From NCBI RefSeq assembly GCF_011745145.1, contig NZ_CP050191.1, forward strand, positions 3,148,296 through 3,212,295: DNA of 64,000 nt. The letters run 5' to 3'. The stretch is from Mycobacterium sp. DL440. GTDB taxonomy: Bacteria > Actinomycetota > Actinomycetes > Mycobacteriales > Mycobacteriaceae. Below the pieces are notes generated by a model. It was not told the origin of the DNA and did no database searches. It saw only the letters and a program-made list of their open reading frames with translations. The translations under genes and the position numbers were made by a program. Positions 10,515 through 17,643 of the stretch are shown piece by piece. The stretch's first letter is position 1. Each line of letters starts with the position of its first letter.

Positions 10515-11348
10515 CTACATCGCCACCCACATCAGCCGATCGTCGTCGGCGATGACGGTGCCTGCGGTCGGGGCGGCGAAGTGGGTGCCGAACAGCACGG
10601 CCTGTTCTTCGGCGACGCTTTGCAGCAACCGGGTGCGGGTCACCGCGGCCGCGGCCGGGTCATCATCGGGCAGGGCCTGCACATCCGGCTGCGTGATCTG
10701 CAGCGGATGGTGGATGACGTCCCCGCTGATCACCGCCACCTCGCCGCCGGATTCGATCCGCACCGCGGTGTGCCCCGGTGTGTGACCCGGTGTCGCGACC
10801 AACCGGATCTCGTCGGTGATCGCGTGGTCCATCTCGGTGAGCCGCAGAACATCATGTGCGACAAGCGGTTCGACGGTCTCGGCGGCCGCGCGGTTCGTCG
10901 CCGAGGAATGCCGCCATGACGTGTACTCATCGGCGGTGAGCAAGTACGTCGCGTTGGGATAGGTGGGGATCCAGGCGCCGTCATGCCGGGTCGTGTGGCG
11001 CCCGGCATGGTCGAGGTGAAGATGCGTGCAGATGACGGTGGTCACCTCACCGGGGGCGAATCCGGCTGCGGCCAGCGAGTGTCGGTACTGGTCCGGGTCC
11101 ATGGGGATTTGGTACGGCAGGTCGTGGCCTTCGCCGAAGCAGCAGTCGACCACGATGAGGTCCTCACCGGATTCGATGAAGAACGACTGGATGGCCACCA
11201 GCAGATTGCCGGCGTCATCGACGTAATGGGGATACAGCCAGGGCGGGAGCTCCGAGGGCAACCCGCGAAACAGCCGCTCAGGCCGGGTCGGCACCACCGT
11301 CTCCAGGACCGAATGAACTGTCAGCGAGCCGATGGTCCACTTCTGCAT
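10515..11348 (-). CDS. Metallo-beta-lactamase-fold hydrolase
   Basis: 277 residues. The zinc site HxHxDH is HLHLDH at residues 109-114, with further ligands in TPGHTPGHT and GTHFAAP. No signal peptide, so it is cytosolic. Members of this fold act as lactonases, thioesterases or other hydrolases; substrate cannot be assigned. It is divergent from a GntR regulator, and its promoter carries the same palindrome found at the start of the AMP-ligase operon (12259-12269). It therefore very likely belongs to the same pathway, perhaps opening a lactone or cleaving a thioester. Confidence 0.85.
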   Translation of the reverse strand: MQKWTIGSLTVHSVLETVVPTRPERLFRGLPSELPPWLYPHYVDDAGNLLVAIQSFFIESGEDLIVVDCCFGEGHDLPYQIPMDPDQYRHSLAAAGFAPGEVTTVICTHLHLDHAGRHTTRHDGAWIPTYPNATYLLTADEYTSWRHSSATNRAAAETVEPLVAHDVLRLTEMDHAITDEIRLVATPGHTPGHTAVRIESGGEVAVISGDVIHHPLQITQPDVQALPDDDPAAAAVTRTRLLQSVAEEQAVLFGTHFAAPTAGTVIADDDRLMWVAM

Positions 11349-11353
11349 GGCTC

Positions 11354-11382
11354 ACCGTATGAGACAAATCATTTGGATACAA
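11354..11382 (-). promoter_or_regulatory. Promoter of the MBL-fold hydrolase gene
   Basis: On the minus strand, TTGTAT, 17 nt, then TACGGT, with the -10 ending 5 nt before the ATG at 11348. This spacing predicts a leaderless or almost leaderless transcript. Confidence 0.5.
11365..11375. promoter_or_regulatory. Palindromic operator CAAAT-C-ATTTG (GntR regulator)
   Basis: A perfect 5-bp inverted repeat with one central base, lying wholly inside the spacer of the hydrolase promoter and between the divergent hydrolase and GntR genes. A near-identical copy (CATAT-G-ATTTG) overlaps the -10 of the ligase operon at 12259-12269. Location and duplication suggest repression by the adjacent FCD-type regulator. 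Confidence 0.6.
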
Positions 11383-11431
11383 GGCTCGGCGGTGGCCTCC
11401 TGAACGGCCGGCCATCTGGCACACTCGATGC

Positions 11432-12214
11432 GTGGCGCAGCCAAACGTCCGGTTCCAGCGACTTGCCGAACAGGTCGCCGACCAATTGCGGCACCGGATC
11501 CTCACGGGGGAACTGCCCGACGGCAGCATCCTCCCCAAGGAGGACGAACTTCTCGTCGAATACCCGATCAGCAAGCCGTCGCTTCGCGAGGCCATGCGCA
11601 TCCTCGAGGCCGAGGGGCTGTTGACGGTACGACGCGGCAAGCTCGGTGGCGCGGTGGTCCACCGACCCGATTCCGCAAACCTCGCATACACCATGGGGCT
11701 GGTACTGGGCGCCGGGCAGGTCGGACTCGCCGACGTGGGTACCGCGCTGCTGCAGGTCGAACCGGCGTGCGCCGCACTCTGCGCCCAACGCGCGGACCGC
11801 AAACGCACTGTCGTTCCCATTCTCCGTGAGTTACACGAAGAATCGGTCAGATCGGTATCGGATCTGCTGCAGGCCACCTCGGCCAGTCGGCGGTATCACG
11901 AAGCGCTTGTGCGTCACTGTGGCAACGAGACGATGATCATCCTGGCGGGCGCATTGGAGGCATTGTGGTCGGCCCATGAGCAAAACTGGTCGGCCCAGGT
12001 GACGGATCACTCGACGGTTCCTGTCGAGGAACGCCGAGCGGTCCTGGAAGATCACCGGCAGGTAATCGACGCGATCGACATGGGCGACGCGCAGCGGGCC
12101 CGCGATCTGGCCGCGGCACATCTGGTCAACGCCCAGCAGTACCCGGGCGTCGAGGGCGTCGTCGACCCGACGATGGTGCGCACCTGGACCCAGTCCGGCC
12201 CGCGGCGACCGTGA
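11432..12214 (+). CDS. GntR-family (FadR/FCD subfamily) transcriptional regulator
   Basis: 260 residues. The N-terminal winged helix-turn-helix (residues 8-75) contains LADQLRHRILTGELPDGS-like spacing and the recognition segment KPSLREAMRILEAEGLL. The C-terminal FCD ligand-binding domain (about 90-240) has the family's Asp/His pattern, including ASRRYHEALVRHCGNE, typical of metal-dependent binding of a small carboxylate. GTG 11432 is the start; no Shine-Dalgarno is evident. It is flanked by its probable targets: the hydrolase upstream and the ligase-aldolase-amidohydrolase-dehydrogenase operon downstream, both with the CAAATNATTTG-type site. Confidence 0.9.
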   Translation: MAQPNVRFQRLAEQVADQLRHRILTGELPDGSILPKEDELLVEYPISKPSLREAMRILEAEGLLTVRRGKLGGAVVHRPDSANLAYTMGLVLGAGQVGLADVGTALLQVEPACAALCAQRADRKRTVVPILRELHEESVRSVSDLLQATSASRRYHEALVRHCGNETMIILAGALEALWSAHEQNWSAQVTDHSTVPVEERRAVLEDHRQVIDAIDMGDAQRARDLAAAHLVNAQQYPGVEGVVDPTMVRTWTQSGPRRP

Positions 12215-12238
12215 ACCAGAGGCGGCTCAGTGCGACCG

Positions 12239-12269
12239 TTGACACAGGGTCTTATTTTCATATGATTTG
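12239..12269 (+). promoter_or_regulatory. Strong sigma-70 promoter with overlapping operator, leaderless start
   Basis: TTGACA at 12239-12244, a 16-nt spacer, and TATGAT at 12261-12266. The predicted transcription start coincides with ATG 12273, so the mRNA would be leaderless. There is no Shine-Dalgarno. The operator-like CATATGATTTG (12259-12269) covers the -10, suited to repression by blocking polymerase. Confidence 0.72.
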
Positions 12270-12272
12270 GTG

Positions 12273-13871
12273 ATGAAGGCTGGCGACGCCGCCCATGCTG
12301 CAGATGCAGCCCATTACCACGCGGCCGGATGGTGGTCGGACCGCACACTCTCGCAGACCGTGCGCGAACACGCCCTCAGCCAACCCGACAAGCCGGCCTA
12401 TGTCGACTACCCGGCCACCACCTTCAGCTGGTACGAATTCGACTGTGCCGCATCGCTACTCGCCAGCCAACTGGCCGGCCTGGGTGTCACACCCGGCGAT
12501 CGCATCGCGGTTTGGCACGGCGATACCGCGGCCATCCATGTGCTGTTCGTGGCGATCGAGCGGTGCGGCGCCGTCGTGGTCGGGATCGGTGCCCGCGCCG
12601 GGACCCGCGAGGCCACTCAGATCCTGCGGACCACTCAGCCGCGCCTGCTGATCAGTGACGCGGCGCGGCACTCGTCGGCACTGGCCACCGGGTCGGGACT
12701 GACACCTGAGATCAGCGCGCTGGTGTTGGACGGCCTGTCCCTCGACACTGACACTCCCTCGCGACCACAGGCGGCGGGCGTCAGGGCCGATGATGTATTC
12801 CTGATCAACTCCACGTCGGGCACCACGGGCCTGCCCAAATGTGTTGTGCACACTCAGAACCGGTGGCACTACTTCCACCAGCAGGCGGTTGCCAACGGCG
12901 CCCTGACATCCGACGACGTTTTCCTGCCGGTCATCCCCGCTCCGTTCGGGTTCGGCATCTGGACCGCCCACACCACCCCGATCTACCTCGGTGCCACCGC
13001 GGTCCTGCTGGAAAAGTTCGACGCAGCGGCCGCGTGCGAGGCGATCGCCCGCCATCGGGTCAGCGTGTTGTGCTGTGTCAGTACCCAATTGATGATGATC
13101 ATGGCCGACCGGGCATCGCGCGAGAATGACCTGAGCTCGCTGCGCGTGGTATTCACCGGAGGGGAGGCGCTGCCGTATCAGCGGGCCGCCGACTTCGAGG
13201 AGCTCACCGGCGCCACCATCCTGCAGTTCTACGGCTCCAACGAAACCGGCCTGCTGAGCGGGACCACACTGCAGGATTCCCGTGAGCGCAGGCTGCGCAC
13301 CGCCGGACGCCTGGTACCGGAGATGGCGGTCCGTCTGTTCGACGGCGACGATGACGTGACCTCAACCGGGCGCGGGCAGCCGGCCTGCCGCGGGCCGGCC
13401 ACCAGCCTGGGTTATCTGGGCGGTGTGGACCACGACAAGCTCTACACGCCCGACGGTTGGATGCGGATGGGCGACGTCTGCGAGGTCGATGGCGAGGGCT
13501 ACCTGTCCGTCACCGGCCGCACCTCGGACTTCATCGTGCGCGGCGGCAAGAACATCAGTGCGGGCGAGGTCGAGGATGCGGTGATGATGCATTCCGCTGT
13601 GGCCGTCGCGGCCGCGGTGGCGATGCCCGACCCGGTCTTCGGCGAGAAGGTCTGCATCTACATAGAACCCGTAGCACCCGCCACCGACCAGAGCATCGAT
13701 CTCCCCGGGCTCGTCGAGCACCTGCTGGCTCAGGGGATGTCGAAGGAACTACTGCCCGAGCAGCTCATCGTGCTCGATGAGCTTCCCCGGTCTTCGGGCG
13801 GGAAGATCGCCAAAGGTCAACTCCGCGAAGATATCCGGATGCGGTTGGGAGAGCACTATGAGCGTCGATGA
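12273..13871 (+). CDS. AMP-dependent acyl-CoA/acid ligase (ANL superfamily)
   Basis: About 532 residues. AMP-binding core STSGTTGLPK lies near residue 178-187, the YGSNETGL motif is in the adenylation domain, and the hinge/GRTSDFIVRGGKNIS block is followed by the C-terminal catalytic Lys in SGGKIAKGQL. The family activates a carboxylic acid as an acyl-AMP, usually for transfer to CoA. The profile resembles benzoate- or salicylate-type CoA ligases more than long-chain FadD, but this is only an impression. First gene of a four-gene operon; its 3' end overlaps the next gene by 14 nt. ATG 12273 is preferred because of the leaderless promoter; TTG 12267 would lie inside the -10 region. Confidence 0.88.
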   Translation: MKAGDAAHAADAAHYHAAGWWSDRTLSQTVREHALSQPDKPAYVDYPATTFSWYEFDCAASLLASQLAGLGVTPGDRIAVWHGDTAAIHVLFVAIERCGAVVVGIGARAGTREATQILRTTQPRLLISDAARHSSALATGSGLTPEISALVLDGLSLDTDTPSRPQAAGVRADDVFLINSTSGTTGLPKCVVHTQNRWHYFHQQAVANGALTSDDVFLPVIPAPFGFGIWTAHTTPIYLGATAVLLEKFDAAAACEAIARHRVSVLCCVSTQLMMIMADRASRENDLSSLRVVFTGGEALPYQRAADFEELTGATILQFYGSNETGLLSGTTLQDSRERRLRTAGRLVPEMAVRLFDGDDDVTSTGRGQPACRGPATSLGYLGGVDHDKLYTPDGWMRMGDVCEVDGEGYLSVTGRTSDFIVRGGKNISAGEVEDAVMMHSAVAVAAAVAMPDPVFGEKVCIYIEPVAPATDQSIDLPGLVEHLLAQGMSKELLPEQLIVLDELPRSSGGKIAKGQLREDIRMRLGEHYERR

Positions 13872-14631
13872 GGTGCGACAGGGCGGGCTGAAAGTATGGT
13901 CGCCGTCGGTCACCCCGCCGATCGGCGTCGACCTGACCGAGGAACAGGCGCTGGCCGTGGCGTTCCGGCACCTGGCCTCCATCGGATTCGCCGAGAACAT
14001 GGCCGGCCACATCACCTGGCAGCCCGAGGGCCGCTCCGAGATGCTGGTCAATCCGTGGGGTCTGTGGTGGCAGGAGCTCACCGCGTCCGACATCTGCGTG
14101 GTCGACGAGAACGCCGCCGTGGTGCGCGGCCGCTGGGATGTCACCCCGGCCATCCACATCCACACCGAACTGCACCGCATGCGCGACGATGCTCGCGTCG
14201 TCATCCACAATCACCCCTATTACGTGAGCCTCATCGCTGCGTTGGGGAAGCTACCGGACCTGGTGCACCAGACCGGATCGCTGTTTCTCGACGACATGTG
14301 CTTCGTCGAAACCTATGACGGCGAGGTCGATTCGGCGCCGAGGGCCCGCGAACTCGCCGAACGGATCGGCAGCGCCAACCTCACCATCCTGGCCAACCAC
14401 GGCGTCATCACCACGGGAGGCACCGTGGCGGAGGCCGTGTACCGGGCCGCATCGATAGACCGGGTCTGCAAACTGGCCTACCAGGTGATGCTCACCGGCC
14501 GGGAGCCCACGGCAATGACCCGCTCCGACATGTACGGCATGAAGGCCTCGCTCATCGAGCGGGCAGCCGACGTGTACTGGGCTGGGGCGGCCCGCATGAC
14601 CATCAAGGCCGACCCCGACGTCTTGACCTAG
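13858..14631 (+). CDS. Class II aldolase/adducin family protein
   Basis: 257 residues. Zinc-ligand histidines appear in the HTELHRM and IHNHPYYV blocks and in LANHGVITTG, the class II aldolase signature (fuculose-phosphate aldolase/adducin head fold). Enzymes of this fold perform aldol cleavage, epimerisation or decarboxylation. ATG 13858 overlaps the ligase stop, showing translational coupling. An upstream in-frame start at 13777 lies within the ligase and is rejected. It probably acts on the product or precursor of the CoA ligase pathway; the substrate is unknown. Confidence 0.88.
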   Translation: MSVDEVRQGGLKVWSPSVTPPIGVDLTEEQALAVAFRHLASIGFAENMAGHITWQPEGRSEMLVNPWGLWWQELTASDICVVDENAAVVRGRWDVTPAIHIHTELHRMRDDARVVIHNHPYYVSLIAALGKLPDLVHQTGSLFLDDMCFVETYDGEVDSAPRARELAERIGSANLTILANHGVITTGGTVAEAVYRAASIDRVCKLAYQVMLTGREPTAMTRSDMYGMKASLIERAADVYWAGAARMTIKADPDVLT

Positions 14632-14646
14632 AAGGAGACTGGCCCC

Positions 14647-15915
14647 ATGAAGTCCATCGACGAGCTCGCCGGCAATCTCGACTTCACCACCGCACAGCAG
14701 GGCGCCGAACGCACGGTCACGTTTCTGCCCGAACCGCAGCGGGCCGAACGTCTCTACACGGTGATCTCCGTCGATGATCACATCGTCGAGCCGCCGGACA
14801 CGTTCACCGGACGGGTGCCCCGTAAGTTCGCCGACCGCGCCCCGAAGGTCGTCGATACCGAGAACGGTGGGCAGACCTGGATGTACGACTGGCAGTCACT
14901 GCCCAACGTGGGTTTCAACGCCGTGGTCGGACGGCCGGTCGATGAGTACGGGTTCGAGCCCGCCCGGTTCGACGAGATGCGCCGGGGTGCCTGGGACATT
15001 CACGAACGGGTCAAGGACATGGACCTCAACGGCGTGTACGCGTCGCTCAACTTCCCGTCGTTCCTGCCGGGGTTCGCCGGCCAACGGTTGCAGCAGGTCA
15101 CCAAGGATCGGGAGCTGGCGATGGCCGCGGTACGGGCCTGGAACGACTGGCATCTCGAAGCGTGGGCCGGGGCGTATCCCGAGCGGATCATCCCGTGTCA
15201 GTTGCCCTGGCTGCTCGACCCGAAGGTCGGCGCCCAGATGATCTACGAGAATGCCCAACGCGGCTTCCACGCCGTGACGTTCAGCGAGAACCCCGCCATG
15301 CTGGGGCTGCCCACCATCCACTCCGGCTATTGGGAGCCGATGATGGCCGCGTGCGCCGAGACGGGCACCGTGGTCAACTTGCACATCGGCTCCAGCGGTT
15401 CGGCGCCGTCCACCACCGACGATGCCCCGCCGGATGTTCAGGGTGTGCTGTTCTTCGCCTACGCCATCACTGCCGCGGTCGACTGGCTGTACTCGGGTCT
15501 GCCCAGCCGGTACCCGGATCTCAAGATATGTCTGTCCGAAGGCGGAATCGGTTGGGTGGCAGGGCTACTCGACCGTCTCGACCACATGCTCAGCTATCAC
15601 CAGATGTACGGCACCTGGAAGGCGTTGGGCGAAACCCTCTCCCCCGCCGAGGTGTTCGCCAGAAACTTCTGGTTCTGCGCGGTCGAGGACCAATCCTCGT
15701 TCATCCAACACGAGCGGATCGGCACCGGCAACATCCTGCTCGAGGCCGACTACCCGCACTGTGACTCGACCTGGCCGCACACCCAGCGCACCATTCACGA
15801 GCAGATCCAGGGCCTGCCCGCCGAGGTGGTCCGGAAGATCACCTGGGAGAACGCATCCCAGCTCTACCAGCATCCGGTGCCCCTGGCTGTTCAGAACGAT
15901 CCGAACGCCTACTGA
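14647..15915 (+). CDS. Amidohydrolase-2 family protein (TIM-barrel metal-dependent hydrolase/decarboxylase)
   Basis: 422 residues. The N-terminal VISVDDHIVEPPDTF block corresponds to the metal-binding strand of amidohydrolase-2 proteins (here DxHxxE-like). Further conserved parts are VNLHIGSSG in the middle and EADYPHCDSTWP near the C-terminus, where the Asp and His complete the metal site. The family includes ACMSD-type decarboxylases and C-C hydrolases acting on aromatic or beta-keto acids. AAGGAGA precedes the ATG. Third gene of the GntR-controlled operon, 15 nt after the aldolase and 3 nt before the dehydrogenase. Confidence 0.88.
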   Translation: MKSIDELAGNLDFTTAQQGAERTVTFLPEPQRAERLYTVISVDDHIVEPPDTFTGRVPRKFADRAPKVVDTENGGQTWMYDWQSLPNVGFNAVVGRPVDEYGFEPARFDEMRRGAWDIHERVKDMDLNGVYASLNFPSFLPGFAGQRLQQVTKDRELAMAAVRAWNDWHLEAWAGAYPERIIPCQLPWLLDPKVGAQMIYENAQRGFHAVTFSENPAMLGLPTIHSGYWEPMMAACAETGTVVNLHIGSSGSAPSTTDDAPPDVQGVLFFAYAITAAVDWLYSGLPSRYPDLKICLSEGGIGWVAGLLDRLDHMLSYHQMYGTWKALGETLSPAEVFARNFWFCAVEDQSSFIQHERIGTGNILLEADYPHCDSTWPHTQRTIHEQIQGLPAEVVRKITWENASQLYQHPVPLAVQNDPNAY

Positions 15916-15918
15916 GCG

Positions 15919-16878
15919 ATGACCGAGCCGCTGCGTATCGCCATCCTCGACGACTACCAGGGAATCGCCGACACCGTCGACTGGTCGCCGATTCCCCGCG
16001 CCACCGAGATCACGTCACTGCGAGAACACATCGCGCCTGGCCCGGCGCTGGTCGAGACCCTGGCCGGCTACGAGGTCGTCGTCGCGATGCGGGAACGCAC
16101 CCCGCTCGACGCAACGTTGCTCGCCCAACTGCCGGCCCTGAAACTACTCGTGACGACCGGCCCCTTCAATGCCGCCATCGACGTCGCCGCGGCACATCGC
16201 CTGGGGATCACTGTGTCGGGCACCGGCGGTGCAATCACCCCCACCGTCGAACACACCTGGGCACTGATCCTCGGACTGCAGCGTCACCTGGTCGTGGAGG
16301 ATCAGCGCATCCGCAACGGGGTGTGGCAGAGCACGGTCGGCACCGACCTCTCCGGGGCCACCCTCGGTCTGGTCGGGGTGGGCAGGATCGGCAGTCGGGT
16401 GGGCGCGATCGGGACGGCATTCGGCATGAACGTCATCGCGTGGAGCCCCAACCTCACCGACGAGCGTGCGGCCAAGGCCGGCGTGGTCCGGGTGGAGCGG
16501 GAGGCGCTGTTCGCCGACGCCGACGTGGTGTCGCTGCACATGGTGCTCGCAGAGACGACCCGCGGCCTGATCGGCCCCGCCGAACTGGGCGCGATGAAGC
16601 CGTCGGCGATCATGGTGAACACCTCGCGCGGCGGCCTGATCGACGAGCCCGCCTTGATCGGGGCACTGCGCGGCAACAAGATTCGCGGTGCTGCCCTCGA
16701 TGTCTACCAGCAGGAGCCGCTGCCCGCGGGGCACCCCTTGGCCGCCCTGCCCAACACGCTGCTGACCCCGCACCTCGGGTACGTCACCGAGGGCGTGATG
16801 ACCATCTTCTACCGCGATATCGTCGAGGACATTGCCGCCTACTGCACGGGGTCCCCGCTGCGTCTGATCACCGTGTAG
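15919..16878 (+). CDS. D-2-hydroxyacid dehydrogenase (NAD-dependent)
   Basis: 319 residues. The Rossmann motif GLVGVGRIGSRVG lies near residue 150. The catalytic Arg lies in NTSRGGLIDEPAL, followed by the Glu in YQQEPLP and the His in TPHLGYVTEGVM, the full catalytic triad of the family. It interconverts a 2-oxo acid and a D-2-hydroxy acid using NAD(H). Last gene of the operon starting at 12273. Together with the ligase, aldolase and amidohydrolase it indicates breakdown of a hydroxylated carboxylic acid, but the substrate is not inferable. Confidence 0.9.
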   Translation: MTEPLRIAILDDYQGIADTVDWSPIPRATEITSLREHIAPGPALVETLAGYEVVVAMRERTPLDATLLAQLPALKLLVTTGPFNAAIDVAAAHRLGITVSGTGGAITPTVEHTWALILGLQRHLVVEDQRIRNGVWQSTVGTDLSGATLGLVGVGRIGSRVGAIGTAFGMNVIAWSPNLTDERAAKAGVVRVEREALFADADVVSLHMVLAETTRGLIGPAELGAMKPSAIMVNTSRGGLIDEPALIGALRGNKIRGAALDVYQQEPLPAGHPLAALPNTLLTPHLGYVTEGVMTIFYRDIVEDIAAYCTGSPLRLITV

Positions 16879-17202
16879 TTCCGCCACAGATTCCGGCCGG
16901 CCCTCTCGACATGCGCTCACGCGTGACCGAGTCAGCAAACCGGAAAGTGCATCAATCCGCTCCACGGCAGCGACCTTCGACATCCGAATCTGGTTCGCTG
17001 TAGCGAGATCTCGGCGACCGCGCGTGCGGCACGCTGCTTCGCGGGCTGCAAAACATTCCCCTTAGCAAGCAACTGTGAGGAATATCAAACTTCCTCAATG
17101 GAACGTTGATGATCCACTAAGGGGCTGTTACGTTCAGCCGATCAAAATGCGTCCGGATGGGGTTCCGTCGGCGTGCGCCGAACCGGAGAGGTGGATTTTG
17201 CC
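16879..17202. other. Intergenic region upstream of mmpS
   Basis: About 320 bases with no gene. It contains the candidate mmpS promoter at 17106-17134. I see no clear TetR palindrome. Confidence 0.55.
17106..17134 (+). promoter_or_regulatory. Candidate promoter of mmpS-mmpL
   Basis: TTGATG, 17-nt spacer, TACGTT, giving a predicted start near 17141 and a leader of about 60 nt before GTG 17203. Confidence 0.5.
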
Positions 17203-17643
17203 GTGGCTGCGGTATTTCGGCTTGCGAAACGTTTCTGGATTCCCCTGGTGCTCGTGGCGGCGCTGACCGTCAGCGGTTTCGCCATGAACCGGATGCACGG
17301 GATCTTCGGGACCCACATCAACACCGATCCGGGCCAGTCCGCCGGGGACGACATCGTGGAGTTCAACCCGAAGCGCGTCGTCTACGAGATCGAGGGCCCG
17401 AGTGGGACCAGCGGGCACGTCAGCTTCCTGGATGCCGATGCCCAACCCCACACCGAGAGTTTCAGCTCGCTGCCGTGGAGGCACGAGGTGGTCACCACCT
17501 TGCCGACGGTGTTCGCCAATGTGGTTGCACAAGGAGATAGCGACATGATCACCTGCCGGATCGTCGTCAACGGCGACGTCCGTGACGAGCAGACCGTGAA
17601 CCAGCACGACGCCCAGGCCTTCTGCTTGGACAAGGCCGCCTGA
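17203..17643 (+). CDS. MmpS family membrane accessory protein
   Basis: About 146 residues. One N-terminal transmembrane helix (RLAKRFWIPLVLVAALTVSG) precedes an extracytoplasmic beta-rich MmpS domain with a VVYEIEGPSGTSG strand and a C-terminal CRIVVNGDV. MmpS proteins partner MmpL transporters in exporting lipids or siderophores. The start is uncertain: GTG at 17173, 17191 or 17203 are in frame. I choose 17203 because GGAGAG lies 12 nt upstream and the residual N-terminus matches family members. Its stop overlaps the mmpL start by 1 nt. Confidence 0.88.
   Translation: MAAVFRLAKRFWIPLVLVAALTVSGFAMNRMHGIFGTHINTDPGQSAGDDIVEFNPKRVVYEIEGPSGTSGHVSFLDADAQPHTESFSSLPWRHEVVTTLPTVFANVVAQGDSDMITCRIVVNGDVRDEQTVNQHDAQAFCLDKAA

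Noticed and set aside
16879..17202. Possible TetR operator before mmpS
   Set aside because: No convincing dyad symmetry could be found by eye.
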